A stretch of DNA of 48,605 bases from Deinococcus ruber (GCF_014648095.1 NZ_BMQL01000034.1:1-48605); one strand, 5' to 3'; counted from the stretch's first letter, positions 1-16,986 are shown. Program-made: numbers and translations. The notes: a model not told the origin generated them from the sequence alone.

Positions 1-59
1 CCATCCGCGAGGGTGGCCGCACCGTCGGCGCCGGCGTCGTCGCCAAGGTTACCCTCTAA
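1..59 (+). CDS. tuf: Elongation factor Tu, C-terminal end (partial)
   Basis: The first bases, read from position 3, encode the last 18 residues of EF-Tu (IREGGRTVGAGVVAKVTL), a highly conserved C-terminal strand of domain III, followed by TAA. The rest of the gene lies upstream of the window. EF-Tu carries aminoacyl-tRNA to the ribosome as a GTP complex. Its place before rpmG, secE and nusG matches the Deinococcus/Thermus order, here interrupted by two unrelated genes. Confidence 0.95.
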   Translation, partial: IREGGRTVGAGVVAKVTL

Positions 60-93
60 ATTTAGTTACTCTCTAAATTTAAGCAGTTCAGAT

Positions 94-129
94 CGGCGGA
101 GAAGCACATGGCTTCCCCGCCGGTTTTTT
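94..129 (+). terminator. Rho-independent terminator after tuf
   Basis: A 12-bp stem with one mismatch (CGGCGGAGAAGC / GCTTCCCCGCCG), a 5-base loop and a run of six T. It closes the tuf transcript before the opposing dGTPase gene. Confidence 0.85.
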
Positions 130-144
130 ATATCGCGCTGACAG

Positions 145-1467
145 CTACAGCGGCGCGAACGGCGACGACTGGCGGGCGCTGAACAGCCGCTCGTGATACT
201 GGCTGGCCTGTGCGTCGGTCATGCCGCTGACGAAATCGCAGATCAGTCGGGCACGCGCCGCCTCGGTGCTGGTTTCCTGCAAGGCCGCCCGCGTCTCGTA
301 GGGCAGGATGGCCGCCCGCACGTCGTCGAGGTCGTGACTGGCCGCGTCGAGCAGCACGCCGAACAGATCGCTGATGATGCGGAGCGCCTGCCGCGCATAC
401 ACGCCGGTTCGCTGGTCGCGCAGAATCAGTTCCTGAGTGATGGCCTTCAGAACGGCGCATTCCAGTTGAGCCGTGGAGGGTGCGAGCAGCGTGAAGGCAA
501 AGGCGCTGTCCTGGTGGTGCCCCGCCGTCACCTCGATACTGGTGGCCGTGACAAAGCGCCGAACATAGCCGCCCATCACCTCGCGCACGCGGGCAGTGCC
601 GGGCATCAGGCTGTGGCCGTCGTCGAGGCGGGCATACAGACCCTGAAGAAGGTCCTTGACGGCGGCAGTGTCGAGGTCGGCAGCTCCTGGCAGGTGCGCG
701 GCACTGCGCCGAACCCGCATGGTCACGCGCTCGATCACCTCGCCGCTGATCAGCGAGCGGTGATTCAGGAGCCGCGCCGAGAGGCCGTCTTCCAGATCGT
801 GCAGGCTGTAGGCGATATCGTCGGCCCAGTCCATCACCTGACAGATGATGCTGCGCGGCGGCACGCTCCCACCAACCGGCACGAGCGGCGTATCGGTCGG
901 CGTGTCCTGGCCGTACAGCCAGCCGCCGTCGTCGTGGGCGTCGTCGGCGTACAGCGCCGGGTGGCCGTCCTTGCCGCCGGGATATTTCAGAATGCCCTGC
1001 AAGGTGGCGCGGGTCACGTTCACGCCGGGGTGCCGGGTGGTCAGCGGTTCCAGCTGCGTCAGGATGCGGTAGGTCTGGGCATTGCCCTCGAAGCCGCCGT
1101 AAGGAGCCATGCAGGCGTTTAGTGCGTCCTCACCGTTATGGCCGAAAGGAGGGTGGCCCAGATCGTGCGCCAGTGCAGCAGCTTCTGCCAGGCTGCCGGG
1201 CAGTCCGTGGTTGCTGGCGATGGCCCGCGCAATCTGCGCCACTTCCATCGCGTGCGTGACGCGGGTACGCAAATAGCCGCTCCATCCGGCGGCAAAAATC
1301 TGACTCTTGCCCTGAAGTCGCCGGAACGCCCCGCTGTGGATGATGCGGGCGCGGTCACGCTCGAAGGGGTCGCGCAGATCGCCCTCGGCACCGCCCAGTT
1401 CGCTGGGATAACGGCGGGCGACGTGAACCGGGGCGAACCAGTCGAAGGCCAGCACAGGAGCAGTCAT
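145..1467 (-). CDS. dgt: dGTPase-like HD-domain deoxynucleotide triphosphohydrolase
   Basis: 440 residues of the deoxyguanosine triphosphate triphosphohydrolase-like family, which cleaves dNTPs to deoxynucleosides and triphosphate. The N-terminal third carries the HD-domain metal ligands: TRVTHAMEVAQIAR and, about 40 residues on, AHDLGHPPFGHNGE. The middle has the family block MDWADDIAYSLHDLEDG. I chose the start at 1467 because the family begins a few residues before the DPFERDRARIIHS block and because a TACGCT -10 box sits 7 nt upstream with no ribosome binding site. The same frame stays open far upstream, but that extension is antisense to the neighbouring gene. It is divergent from the PNPOx-like gene. 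Confidence 0.92.
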   Translation of the reverse strand: MTAPVLAFDWFAPVHVARRYPSELGGAEGDLRDPFERDRARIIHSGAFRRLQGKSQIFAAGWSGYLRTRVTHAMEVAQIARAIASNHGLPGSLAEAAALAHDLGHPPFGHNGEDALNACMAPYGGFEGNAQTYRILTQLEPLTTRHPGVNVTRATLQGILKYPGGKDGHPALYADDAHDDGGWLYGQDTPTDTPLVPVGGSVPPRSIICQVMDWADDIAYSLHDLEDGLSARLLNHRSLISGEVIERVTMRVRRSAAHLPGAADLDTAAVKDLLQGLYARLDDGHSLMPGTARVREVMGGYVRRFVTATSIEVTAGHHQDSAFAFTLLAPSTAQLECAVLKAITQELILRDQRTGVYARQALRIISDLFGVLLDAASHDLDDVRAAILPYETRAALQETSTEAARARLICDFVSGMTDAQASQYHERLFSARQSSPFAPL

Positions 1468-1474
1468 GCAGGCC

Positions 1475-1480
1475 AGCGTA
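1475..1480 (-). promoter_or_regulatory. -10 box of leaderless dgt promoter
   Basis: On the minus strand TACGCT lies 7 nt before the dgt ATG, so transcription would begin at or next to the start codon. No Shine-Dalgarno sequence is present. Confidence 0.55.
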
Positions 1481-1550
1481 ACGGGCCGCTGCCCGCGCCG
1501 TCTGTGTAAAGGCACGTCCAGAAGACAGTGCAAGTCTCCCCTGCCGGGGT

Positions 1551-1556
1551 TAGATT
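1551..1556 (+). promoter_or_regulatory. -10 box of leaderless PNPOx-like gene
   Basis: TAGATT, 5 nt before the ATG at 1562, with no Shine-Dalgarno sequence between them. Confidence 0.55.
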
Positions 1557-1561
1557 CGGAT

Positions 1562-2128
1562 ATGGCAAAACGTCTGACACAGCTCAGCCCGCACCTGACA
1601 GACTTCATCGAGCGCCAGCCGATCTTTTTTGTCGGCACTGCCGCCCCCGACGGACACGTCAATCTTTCACCAAAAGGGCTGGACAGTCTGCGGGTGCTGG
1701 GGCCACAGCGCGTCGCCTGGCTGAACGTGACCGGAAGCGGCAACGAAACGGCGGCCCACCTGCTGCGTCTGCCCCGCATGACCCTGATGTTCTGCGCGTT
1801 CGAGGGTGCGCCGCTGATCCTGCGGCTGTACGGGTCGGCCCGAATGGTGCAGCCCGGTGACGCCGAATGGACAGCGGCGGCAGAGCTGTTTCCAGACCTT
1901 CCCGGAGCACGGCAGATCTTTTTGCTGGACATCGAACTGGTCCAGACATCCTGCGGAATGGCGGTGCCCTTCATGGACTTCCGGGCCGAGCGACACGACC
2001 TGAACGACTGGGCAGCGGCCAGAGCCGGGCCAGCGCTGGACGCATACCGCCGCGAGAAAAACACCGTCAGTCTGGACGGCTGGCCCACCGGACTACCAGC
2101 CGACGACGCAGCCACACAGGTTGACTGA
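1562..2128 (+). CDS. Pyridoxamine 5'-phosphate oxidase family (flavin-binding split barrel) protein
   Basis: 188 residues. The N-terminal half, with [20 protein letters not shown] and a following [17 protein letters not shown] block, is typical of the PNPOx-like split-barrel family that binds FMN or F420. The conserved segment [12 protein letters not shown] lies near residue 140. Substrate unknown; members near this sequence are usually annotated only as pyridoxamine 5'-phosphate oxidase family, and nothing here shows true PNPOx activity. The start at 1562 is set by the leaderless -10 box; the open frame extends further 5' without a signal. The 3' end overlaps the -35 of the rpmG promoter. 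Confidence 0.8.
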   Translation: MAKRLTQLSPHLTDFIERQPIFFVGTAAPDGHVNLSPKGLDSLRVLGPQRVAWLNVTGSGNETAAHLLRLPRMTLMFCAFEGAPLILRLYGSARMVQPGDAEWTAAAELFPDLPGARQIFLLDIELVQTSCGMAVPFMDFRAERHDLNDWAAARAGPALDAYRREKNTVSLDGWPTGLPADDAATQVD

Positions 2129-2149
2129 GACGGTCTCTGCTGGCATACT
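2121..2149 (+). promoter_or_regulatory. Promoter of the rpmG-secE-nusG operon
   Basis: TTGACT (2121-2126), 17-nt spacer, CATACT (2144-2149): a near-consensus housekeeping sigma promoter. The -35 overlaps the last codons of the upstream gene. The predicted transcript has an untranslated leader of roughly 125 nt before rpmG. Confidence 0.75.
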
Positions 2150-2197
2150 GGGGAGGTTGTCTGCCGAAGGGCGGACTGGTTACCAGCCTGCACAGTC

Positions 2198-2218
2198 TTT
2201 TCGTGAGATGCACGAAAA
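2198..2218 (+). other. Hairpin in the rpmG leader
   Basis: Perfect 8-bp stem TTTTCGTG / CACGAAAA with a 5-base loop, within the leader between the promoter and rpmG. No T-run follows, so it is not an evident terminator. Role unknown. Confidence 0.4.
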
Positions 2219-2280
2219 ACGGCGGGACTGGGAGTCTGGAGGGTCAGGCAAGCCCTGTGCCCCGGACGAAAGGAGACGTT

Positions 2281-2448
2281 ATGGCGAAGGATGGCCCACG
2301 CATCATCGTGAAGATGGAAAGCACGGCAGGAACGGGCTTCTATTACACCACCACCAAGAACCGCCGCACCACCCAGACCAAGCTGGAACTGCGGAAGTAT
2401 GACCCAGTTGCCAAGAAGCATGTCGCCTTCAAGGAAAAGAAGATCTGA
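2281..2448 (+). CDS. rpmG: 50S ribosomal protein L33
   Basis: 55 residues, the usual length of L33. The block [20 protein letters not shown] and the C-terminal [13 protein letters not shown] are family hallmarks. It lacks the CxxC pairs of zinc-binding L33, so it is the C-minus form. The start at 2281 is set by the AAGGAG site 10 nt upstream and by the family N-terminus; an in-frame ATG further upstream is not needed. First gene of the rpmG-secE-nusG operon. Confidence 0.97.
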   Translation: MAKDGPRIIVKMESTAGTGFYYTTTKNRRTTQTKLELRKYDPVAKKHVAFKEKKI

Positions 2449-2525
2449 TTTCAGCGCTGGCTGTGCTCCCTGTGGAGCTGGCCGGTCGGCTGTCATCTGA
2501 AACTTCTAGGGCCAGAGAGGCAACC

Positions 2526-2704
2526 ATGAATCCGCTCATCCAATACTTCAGAGATGCCCGCGCCGAGCTGGGTAGAGTGACCTGGCCCAACCGGGAACAG
2601 GTGATCGAGGGCACCCAGGCAGTGCTGGTCTTCGTGATCGCCATCACGCTGGTCGTGTACCTCTATGACCTGATCTTCGGGTCGCTGGTGAAGCTGGTGT
2701 TGCC

Positions 2705-2708
<4 letters not shown>
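2526..2708 (+). CDS. secE: Preprotein translocase subunit SecE
   Basis: 60 residues, the short single-span SecE typical of most bacteria outside the enterics. The amphipathic N-terminal segment with the conserved [13 protein letters not shown] (cytoplasmic clamp on SecY) precedes one membrane helix, [20 protein letters not shown]. Start at 2526 follows an AGAGAGG site. Its TGA overlaps the nusG GTG by 4 bases, indicating translational coupling. Confidence 0.96.
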
Positions 2709-3280
<572 letters not shown>

Positions 3281-3302
3281 GACAGCCCATACATCGAGAG
3301 TG

Positions 3303-3318
3303 GTTGCCCCACGGCAAC
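3303..3318 (+). promoter_or_regulatory. Hairpin in the rplKA leader
   Basis: GTTGCC-CCAC-GGCAAC forms a 6-bp stem in the 94-nt gap between nusG and rplK. In many bacteria L1 represses its operon by binding an rRNA-like hairpin in this leader; whether this hairpin is that site cannot be told by eye. Confidence 0.3.
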
Positions 3319-3374
3319 GCTTAGCGACAGCACCCCACCCTGCCGGTCAGGGCCGGGGGAGCTAAGGAGACGCA

Positions 3375-3806
3375 ATGAAGAAGATCAACGGCATCGTGAA
3401 GTTGCAGCTTCCGGCAGGCAAGGCCACCCCGGCCCCGCCCGTCGGTCCGGCGCTCGGCCAGTACGGCGCGAACATCATGGAGTTCACCAAGGCGTTCAAT
3501 GCCCTGACCGCCGACAAGGGTGACGCGATCATTCCTGTGGAGATCACCATCTTCGCAGACCGCAGCTTCACCTTCATCACCAAGACCCCCCCCATGAGCT
3601 ACCTGATCCGCAAGGCGTCGGGCATTGCCAAGGGCAGCGCGACCCCCCACAAGGCCAAGGTCGGCAAGCTGAACTGGGATCAGGTGCTGGAAATCGCCAA
3701 GACCAAGATGCCCGACCTGAACGCGGGCAGCCTGGAAGCCGCCGCGAACACCGTGGCAGGCACCGCCCGCAGCATGGGCGTGACCGTGGAAGGAGGGCCG
3801 AAATGA
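3375..3806 (+). CDS. rplK: 50S ribosomal protein L11
   Basis: 143 residues, normal length. Family blocks: [22 protein letters not shown] at the N-terminus, [20 protein letters not shown] in the middle and [17 protein letters not shown] in the rRNA-binding C-terminal domain. L11 forms the GTPase-associated centre with L10 and L12. TAAGGAG ribosome binding site 9 nt upstream. ATGA overlap with rplA. Confidence 0.98.
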   Translation: MKKINGIVKLQLPAGKATPAPPVGPALGQYGANIMEFTKAFNALTADKGDAIIPVEITIFADRSFTFITKTPPMSYLIRKASGIAKGSATPHKAKVGKLNWDQVLEIAKTKMPDLNAGSLEAAANTVAGTARSMGVTVEGGPK

Positions 3807-4495
3807 CGAAGCGTGGCAAACGGTATACGGCCCTCCTGAGCAAGGTTGACCGCAAGAAGCAGTACAGCATCGACGAGGCCGCCGCAATGGTCAAGGACAT
3901 CTCGACGGCCAAGTTCGACGAGACGGTCGAGGTTCACTTCCGCCTCGGCATCGACCCCCGCAAGAGCGACCAGAACGTTCGCGGTACGGTGGCGCTGCCT
4001 CACGGCACGGGCCGCACGGTGCGTGTTGCCGTCATCACCAAGGGCGAGAAGTTGAGTGAGGCCGAAGCTGCCGGAGCCGACGTGTACGGCGCGGAAGAAC
4101 TGATCGAGCGCATCCTGGGCGGGTACATGGACTTCGACACCGTTGTCGCGACCCCCGACATGATGGCGCAGGTCGGTCAGAAGCTGGCCCGTCTGCTCGG
4201 GCCGCGCGGTCTGCTGCCCAACCCCAAGAGCGGCACCGTGGGCGTGGACGTGGCAGGCATCGTGAAAGGCCTGAAGGCCGGACGCATCGAGTTCCGCAAC
4301 GACAAGACCGGTGTGGTTCACGCGCCGATCGGCAAGGCCAGCTTTGATCCGGCCAACCTCTCGGAGAACTTCAAGGCGCTGCTCTCGGCCCTCGAAGCCG
4401 CCAAGCCCGGCAGTGCCAAGGGCGTGTACCTCCGCAGCGCCTTCCTGAGCAGCACCATGGGGCCGAGCATTCCCCTGACGCTCGTCATGGCCTAA
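3803..4495 (+). CDS. rplA: 50S ribosomal protein L1
   Basis: 230 residues. Begins [16 protein letters not shown] and contains the strongly conserved [27 protein letters not shown] core (middle of the protein) and [15 protein letters not shown] near the C-terminus. L1 builds the L1 stalk and commonly represses its own operon. Start coupled to the rplK stop by an ATGA overlap. Confidence 0.98.
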   Translation: MTKRGKRYTALLSKVDRKKQYSIDEAAAMVKDISTAKFDETVEVHFRLGIDPRKSDQNVRGTVALPHGTGRTVRVAVITKGEKLSEAEAAGADVYGAEELIERILGGYMDFDTVVATPDMMAQVGQKLARLLGPRGLLPNPKSGTVGVDVAGIVKGLKAGRIEFRNDKTGVVHAPIGKASFDPANLSENFKALLSALEAAKPGSAKGVYLRSAFLSSTMGPSIPLTLVMA

Positions 4496-4506
4496 GAGTA
4501 GATAGA

Positions 4507-4530
4507 AAGGGGAGGAAGTCCTCTCCCCTT
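4507..4530 (+). terminator. Stem-loop after rplA (weak terminator or attenuator)
   Basis: AAGGGGAG / CTCCCCTT, 8-bp perfect stem with an 8-base loop, without a clear T-run. It separates rplKA from the rplJL leader and may only partly stop transcription. Confidence 0.5.
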
Positions 4531-4714
4531 CTCCAACATCAGCACCCCGGTGCGCTTTTGCACCTCTGAATCCGTTGCAGTCCGGCACCGAAGACAGCGG
4601 GAACCCACTGGGTTTAAATAGTGCGCCGCACGTCCCGCCGAGTTGTCCAGCACAAAGCGCACCTGCTTTTTCCCGTGTTTCTGGACAGGAGTATTTCCGA
4701 AGGAGGTTCCCAGT
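4531..4714 (+). promoter_or_regulatory. Leader region upstream of rplJ
   Basis: A stretch of about 180 nt with no gene. In many bacteria this interval holds the L10-L12 binding leader that represses rplJL. I find no convincing -35/-10 pair (a TAAATA at 4615-4620 has no good -35) and cannot draw the L10 fold reliably. A strong AAGGAGG at 4700-4706 serves rplJ. Confidence 0.3.
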
Positions 4715-5212
4715 ATGGCGAACCCGCGTAACAAAACCACGCTTGAGGCGCTGGATAAGAGCCTGGAAAACATCGAGACGTTCTTCGTCGTCGATTACCA
4801 GGGCCTGAGCGCCGGCCAGCTCAGCGGACTGCGTAAGGCGATCCGCGAGAAGGGCGGCCAGTTGATCGTGGCGAAGAACACCCTGATCCAGCGTGCGCTG
4901 GGCGAGGGCCGTGACTTCTCCGACGCCCTCAAGGGACCGAGCGCCCTCGTGGTGGCCCAGGGCGACCTGGCTGCCGTGGCGAAAGTTCTGAGCGACGCTG
5001 CCAAGGCCAACGACAAGGGCATCCCCACCATGAAGGCGGGCTTTGTCGAAGGTAAGCGCGTTGACCTGAAGGTCGTCGAGCGCATCAGCAGCCTCGGCAA
5101 CCGCGACCAGCTGTATGCCGAACTCGTCGGCGTGCTGGGCGGACACCAGAGCAACTTCGTGGGGATTCTCGAAGCCCTGCGCGAGAAGCGCGAGACCGAA
5201 GCCGCTGCCTGA
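4715..5212 (+). CDS. rplJ: 50S ribosomal protein L10
   Basis: 165 residues. N-terminal rRNA-binding domain with [20 protein letters not shown] and [12 protein letters not shown]; the C-terminal helix ([20 protein letters not shown]) is the dock for L12 dimers. The start at 4715 (MANPRNKT) is preferred over an in-frame ATG 24 codons upstream because AAGGAGG lies 8 nt before it. Confidence 0.97.
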   Translation: MANPRNKTTLEALDKSLENIETFFVVDYQGLSAGQLSGLRKAIREKGGQLIVAKNTLIQRALGEGRDFSDALKGPSALVVAQGDLAAVAKVLSDAAKANDKGIPTMKAGFVEGKRVDLKVVERISSLGNRDQLYAELVGVLGGHQSNFVGILEALREKRETEAAA

Positions 5213-5279
5213 GCTGCGCTTCATTCCTCTTCACCCTCTCTTCCAACCCGAGTACGGGTTTTAAACAAGGAGTTTTACC

Positions 5280-5642
5280 ATGGCTTTCAACAAAGAGCAG
5301 TTTCTCGAAGACCTCGCGACCATCAACCTCCTCGAACTGGCCGACCTGATCGACGCCATCAAGGAGAAGTTCAACGTGACCGCCGCCGTGGCCGTTGCCA
5401 GCGCTGGCCCCGCCGCCGCTGCCGTCGAAGAGAAGACCGAGTTCGACGTGGTGCTGCTGGATGCGGGCGCTTCCAAGATCAACGTCATTAAGGAGCTGCG
5501 CGCCATCACCGGCCTGGGCCTGAAGGAAGCGAAGGATCTGTCCGAGAAGGGCGGAGCCGTCAAGGAAGGCCTGAACAAGGACGAGGCCGAGAAGGTCAAG
5601 GCCCAGCTCGAAGGCGCAGGCGCGAAGGTCGAACTGAAGTAA
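5280..5642 (+). CDS. rplL: 50S ribosomal protein L7/L12
   Basis: 120 residues. The N-terminal dimerisation domain ([17 protein letters not shown]), an Ala/Val/Pro-rich hinge (about residues 37-52) and the C-terminal factor-binding domain with [26 protein letters not shown] are all present. It recruits elongation factors to the ribosome. Preceded by AAGGAG. Confidence 0.98.
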   Translation: MAFNKEQFLEDLATINLLELADLIDAIKEKFNVTAAVAVASAGPAAAAVEEKTEFDVVLLDAGASKINVIKELRAITGLGLKEAKDLSEKGGAVKEGLNKDEAEKVKAQLEGAGAKVELK

Positions 5643-5680
5643 GCCCGCTTCGGCGGCTACGGTAACACCGGGAGTGCAGC

Positions 5681-5720
5681 CCCCGGCCCACAGATTCTCC
5701 GTGAATCCTGGGCCGGGGGT
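5681..5720 (+). terminator. Terminator or attenuator between rplL and rpoB
   Basis: An 11-bp GC-rich stem (CCCCCGGCCCA / TGGGCCGGGGG) whose loop contains a second 5-bp stem (GATTC / GAATC), followed by TTCCTGTT. The T tract is weak. It separates rplJL from the independent rpoBC promoter. Confidence 0.7.
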
Positions 5721-5770
5721 TCCTGTTGCGCCTCCCTCTGCACTGCCTAAAGCGGAAGCGGTCACGGCAC

Positions 5771-5799
5771 TTGACAAATGGCTGACCATCCCTAATACT
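5771..5799 (+). promoter_or_regulatory. Promoter of rpoBC
   Basis: Consensus TTGACA (5771-5776) followed 16-17 nt later by TAATACT (5793-5799). It is the best-looking promoter in the window and is about 320 nt upstream of the rpoB start. Confidence 0.8.
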
Positions 5800-5815
5800 T
5801 GGGGGTGGTCAGCCA
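5779..5815. promoter_or_regulatory. Inverted repeat centred on the rpoBC -10 box
   Basis: Left arm 5779-5792 (TGGCTGACCATCCC) and right arm 5802-5815 (GGGGTGGTCAGCCA) pair at 13 of 14 positions around a 9-base centre that contains the -10 box. The left arm fills the spacer, the right arm covers the predicted start of transcription. Such placement suits an operator; no regulator is identified. Confidence 0.6.
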
Positions 5816-6126
5816 GGATGGGCTGGCGTGGAGCAAGCCAGTTACGAGTCTCTTCGCTGCGAGTTGATCTTTGATCTGGAGTGTAACACATCCTGTTTTG
5901 TAGCCGCAAAATCTGAGAGCTGTTGATGGAGGCAGAAAGGCGTTCTGGCTCCACCTTTGTCTGTCGTGTCGCCGTCTGTTGTGCCGCAGTTCTGTACACC
6001 ACCAACCATGATGGGCACTGGGGGTTTGCAACTGGGGATTTTGTCAACCGTCTGGGCCGCTGCGCCCGGATCGACTGAGCTGCTTTGAGCTGGCCCCACA
6101 ACCCATTTTCGACTGGAGAGGTGTGC
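5816..6126 (+). other. Long untranslated leader of rpoBC
   Basis: About 310 nt after the promoter and dyad with no open frame having a start signal in the sense strand. It is less GC-rich than its surroundings and ends in GGAGAGG before the rpoB ATG. I see no riboswitch class I can name and no strong second promoter. Confidence 0.45.
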
Positions 6127-9579
<3,453 letters not shown>

Positions 9580-9585
9580 GCGTTG

Positions 9586-9658
9586 TGAGCGGTGAGCTTT
9601 GAGCCGCAGCGCTGGCCTCAACAGCCACAGCCGACTCTGGCCCGAACCTCACCGCTCA
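9586..9658. repeat. Inverted repeat in the rpoB-rpoC gap
   Basis: TGAGCGGTGAG (9586-9596) and CTCACCGCTCA (9648-9658) are perfectly complementary 11-mers separated by 51 nt within the 135-nt gap. There is no T-run, so it is probably an intergenic stem-loop and not a terminator. Confidence 0.55.
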
Positions 9659-9714
9659 ACGCTGCTTCTTCTGCCCGTCCAGCCAACCAACCACCTCCAT
9701 TCATAGGGGTATCA

Positions 9715-14310
<4,596 letters not shown>

Positions 14311-14338
14311 AGCTGAACTTTAACAACTGACTGCAAAG

Positions 14339-14367
14339 CCCCCACCTGGGAACGGGTGGGGGTTTTT
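14339..14367 (+). terminator. Terminator of rpoBC
   Basis: CCCCCACC / GGTGGGGG, perfect 8-bp stem, 8-base loop, then TTTTT. Confidence 0.92.
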
Positions 14368-14391
14368 GCTGTTTGGATGATCTGCCTCCGT

Positions 14392-14397
14392 TACCCT
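14392..14397 (+). promoter_or_regulatory. -10 box of leaderless CPBP protease gene
   Basis: TACCCT exactly 6 nt before the ATG at 14404; no ribosome binding site. Confidence 0.55.
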
Positions 14398-14403
14398 ATC
14401 CCC

Positions 14404-15351
14404 ATGACTGACTGGCCCCCGCCGACGCCCGCTGCCTCTCCCCCGCCCGCCGATTCCCAGCCAAGTGCCATTCAGATTCGCCCACTGGACGGCAACCGTG
14501 CGGTCCTGCTGCTGCTGGTGACGCAGACGGCGCTGGTGTCGGTGCTGGCAGCCAGGGGCGTTCCGCTGGGGATTTCGGCGCTGCTGGGCGTGCTGGCGAC
14601 GGTGCTGGCCGCCCTGCTGCTGATGCGCGGCACACTCACGAAGCTGTTTCAGGACACGCGCTGGCGCACGCCGCCCGCTGTCTGGACGGCGCTGGGAGCA
14701 CTGACACTGGGCGTGATCGCCTCGCGGGGACTGCTGGTCTTCGTGCTGAGCGTGTCGCCCAGAGCGGTGGCGAACCTGCCCGACTACCCGACGAGTGGGC
14801 TGGATACCTGGCTGTTTATCGTGGTGGGTGGCCTGCTGATTCCGGTGGCCGAGGAGATCGTGTTCCGGGGTCTGCTGATGCGCGGCTTCGAGCGGGCGCG
14901 GGGGCCAGTCTTCGCGGCGCTCGCCAGCGGGCTGCTGTTCTCGCTGGCCCACGGGGTTCCGGCACAGATCGCGGCGATTCTGCCGATTGCCTGGGTGCTG
15001 GCCCGCTCCAATCAGGCGAGCGGCAGCCTGTGGACGGGCGTGCTGATCCACGCACTGAACAACGGCGGCTCGCTGCTGCTGGTGCAGCTTCTGAGCGGTA
15101 CACAGCTGATGGATCAGGCGCAGAAACAACTGGGGCAACAGACCGCCCTGCCCCTTCAGCTGGGAGTGGCGGGCCTGCTGGTGGCGGCAGCGGCGATGTT
15201 CGTGGCGACGTTGTGGCTGAGGCCCCGCGCCGACATACCCGCTCCGGTGGGCGGCCCGGTCATCAGCGGCAGTCTGGTCACGGTGATGATCCTTATCCTG
15301 CTGATCGTCCTGAGTCAGATCACACCCATCAGAGCCTTGCTGGGACGCTAG
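14404..15351 (+). CDS. CPBP-family (CAAX-like) intramembrane metalloprotease
   Basis: 315 residues, a multi-span membrane protein after a Pro-rich cytoplasmic N-terminus of about 30 residues. The three family motifs are in order: AEEIVFRG (glutamate pair and Arg), FSLAHG (FxxxH) and HALNN (HxxxN), which together form the catalytic metal site. Family members cleave prenylated proteins in eukaryotes or handle bacteriocin-related and unknown substrates in bacteria. Start set by the leaderless -10 box. Likely transcribed separately from the preceding rpoBC because a strong terminator lies between. Confidence 0.9.
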   Translation: MTDWPPPTPAASPPPADSQPSAIQIRPLDGNRAVLLLLVTQTALVSVLAARGVPLGISALLGVLATVLAALLLMRGTLTKLFQDTRWRTPPAVWTALGALTLGVIASRGLLVFVLSVSPRAVANLPDYPTSGLDTWLFIVVGGLLIPVAEEIVFRGLLMRGFERARGPVFAALASGLLFSLAHGVPAQIAAILPIAWVLARSNQASGSLWTGVLIHALNNGGSLLLVQLLSGTQLMDQAQKQLGQQTALPLQLGVAGLLVAAAAMFVATLWLRPRADIPAPVGGPVISGSLVTVMILILLIVLSQITPIRALLGR

Positions 15352-15366
15352 GCGTTTTCCAGACGG

Positions 15367-15372
15367 TACTCT
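15367..15372 (+). promoter_or_regulatory. -10 box of leaderless YIP1-like gene
   Basis: TACTCT exactly 6 nt before the ATG at 15379; no ribosome binding site. Confidence 0.55.
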
Positions 15373-15378
15373 GCACCC

Positions 15379-16083
15379 ATGAACCTGCTCGACCTGATTC
15401 GCTCGCCCCACACCTATTTCGAGGCCCTGAAACGACTACCCCCGTCAAGCTGGCGGCTGGTCTGGCTCCCCATTCTGGCGGGACTGCTGAGCGGCCTGAG
15501 CGGAGCGCTGCTGTCGCGCAGCATCCTCGACTCACAGGCGCTGCTGATGTACTCCAGCTCTGGACTCCGCCTGCCCAGCAGCCTGCTGTGGAGCTTGACC
15601 ATCTTGCTCAGCGGGGCGGCATCGTTCATCAGCTGGCTGGTGCTGTGGGGCATGGGCCAGCTCGGAGCCGGAAAGACTGCCCGCAGCGGCGAGGTCTACG
15701 GCGCGTCGTTTCTGGCGCCGCTGCTGTGGTCGGTGGTGCTGACGATACTGGTGCTGCTGTTTCCGCCGCAGGTCACGGTGAGCGCTCCGGATATCAGCGG
15801 CCTTCAGGGGGCAGCCCTCCGAGACGTGATCCAGAAATACACCCTCGCCGTGCAGACGCAGTACGGACAGTCTCCGGTGGTGCGCTTCAGCACCTTCATG
15901 GGCTACGCGGTCTACCTGCTTCAGTTCTGGCTGGCCTACATCGGTTTCCGGACGATGGTGCCCGAAGATCGCCGCCTGGCATGGCGCGGCGTGCTGTATC
16001 CGGCCATGTTGTTTCTGGTGCTGGGCGCAGCGGCGCTGCTGGTGGCGGGTGCAGTGGTGGGGATGGCAGGCGGGCTGTTTTAG
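15379..16083 (+). CDS. YIP1-family membrane protein
   Basis: 234 residues with about five hydrophobic helices. The start MNLLDLIRSPHTYFEALKR, a short amphipathic segment naming a region near Pro-Ser, is typical of bacterial YIP1-domain proteins, and the helix pattern (WLPILAGLLSG, LTILLSGAASFISWLVLW, FLAPLLWSVVLTILVLLF) fits. No enzymatic motif is visible. Function of the bacterial family is unknown. Starts with its own leaderless promoter 27 nt after the CPBP gene. Confidence 0.65.
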   Translation: MNLLDLIRSPHTYFEALKRLPPSSWRLVWLPILAGLLSGLSGALLSRSILDSQALLMYSSSGLRLPSSLLWSLTILLSGAASFISWLVLWGMGQLGAGKTARSGEVYGASFLAPLLWSVVLTILVLLFPPQVTVSAPDISGLQGAALRDVIQKYTLAVQTQYGQSPVVRFSTFMGYAVYLLQFWLAYIGFRTMVPEDRRLAWRGVLYPAMLFLVLGAAALLVAGAVVGMAGGLF

Positions 16084-16159
16084 AGCAATGATTGGAAGTG
16101 GGAAGTTGGAACGGCGTCTGTGATGAGCTGCCCCGCTGCCGTTTCCTCGCTTGTGTTGC

Positions 16160-16978
16160 TCAGCGCCGCTCCAGCCCGGCATTCAGGCCATCGCGGAAGC
16201 TCTGCGCCGCCGAAACCGCTGCCTGTACGTCGTTGCCGCTGGCATACTGAATCCCCCGGCTGGCACTGACCACCGCGCCGCTGCCGTCCGGGAAGAACGC
16301 GCCCGCGAGGTCTTCGGCTTTCGCGCCCTGAGCGCCCAGCCCCGGCAACAGCAGCGGCGCGTGCGGCAGCTGCGAACGCCACTGCGCCAGCTCGTGCGGG
16401 TGGGTCGCCCCGACCACCGCTCCGATGCTCGACAGCCCGTGTTCGAGTGGCAACCGCGATGCACGCGCCGTCAGCTTGGCGGCGACCCGCTCGGAGTGCC
16501 CGCCGCCCTGCAAGTCGGCCTGACCGGGATTGCTGGTCTTGACGAGCACGAAGACCGCCCCGCCCCCCTGCTGCGCCGCCTCGATAAAGGGTTCAAGCGT
16601 TTCGAAGCCCAGCCACGGATTGACCGTCAGGGCCGCGCCCGCGTGCTGCCCGCTCAGCCACGCCCGCGCATACGCTGCCGCCGTGCTGCCGATATCGCCG
16701 CGCTTGGCATCGAGAATGATCGGCAGATCGAGGGCGCGGGCCGCGTCGCAGACCTCTTCGAGCAGTTCCATACCCCACAGCCCCAGCGCCTCATAGAAGG
16801 CCAGTTGAGGCTTCACACAGGCCACCACTTCGGCGCAGGCATCCAGCACCGCCAGCGTGTGCGTTCTCAGCTCGGCGCGGCTGTGGTAAGCGTCTTCACG
16901 CGGATCGAGGCCCAGACACAGCCGGGTGTTCAGGGTCAGGGTACGGGTACGCAGGCGGGCAGCAAAATGAGCAGGCAT
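16160..16978 (-). CDS. pyrF: Orotidine 5'-phosphate decarboxylase (type 2)
   Basis: 272 residues; catalyses the last step of UMP synthesis. The catalytic Lys-Asp motif [13 protein letters not shown] lies near residue 90, and [14 protein letters not shown] and the phosphate-binding LLPGLGAQG block follow, which is the longer type 2 PyrF arrangement. A TACACT box lies 8 nt before the ATG (minus strand), so the message is leaderless or nearly so. Convergent with the YIP1-like gene. Confidence 0.95.
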   Translation of the reverse strand: MPAHFAARLRTRTLTLNTRLCLGLDPREDAYHSRAELRTHTLAVLDACAEVVACVKPQLAFYEALGLWGMELLEEVCDAARALDLPIILDAKRGDIGSTAAAYARAWLSGQHAGAALTVNPWLGFETLEPFIEAAQQGGGAVFVLVKTSNPGQADLQGGGHSERVAAKLTARASRLPLEHGLSSIGAVVGATHPHELAQWRSQLPHAPLLLPGLGAQGAKAEDLAGAFFPDGSGAVVSASRGIQYASGNDVQAAVSAAQSFRDGLNAGLERR

Positions 16979-16986
16979 CGGCAGCC

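Noticed and set aside
2129..2280. A tRNA gene between tuf and secE, as in some genomes
   Set aside because: I looked for cloverleaf arms and CCA-compatible ends here and in 2449-2525; none is present.
1468..2496. Upstream extension of the dGTPase frame
   Set aside because: It runs antisense through the PNPOx-like gene and has no family similarity; the leaderless box and family N-terminus fix the start at 1467.
4591..4620. Promoter upstream of rplJ based on TAAATA
   Set aside because: No -35 box at a usable distance; too weak to call.
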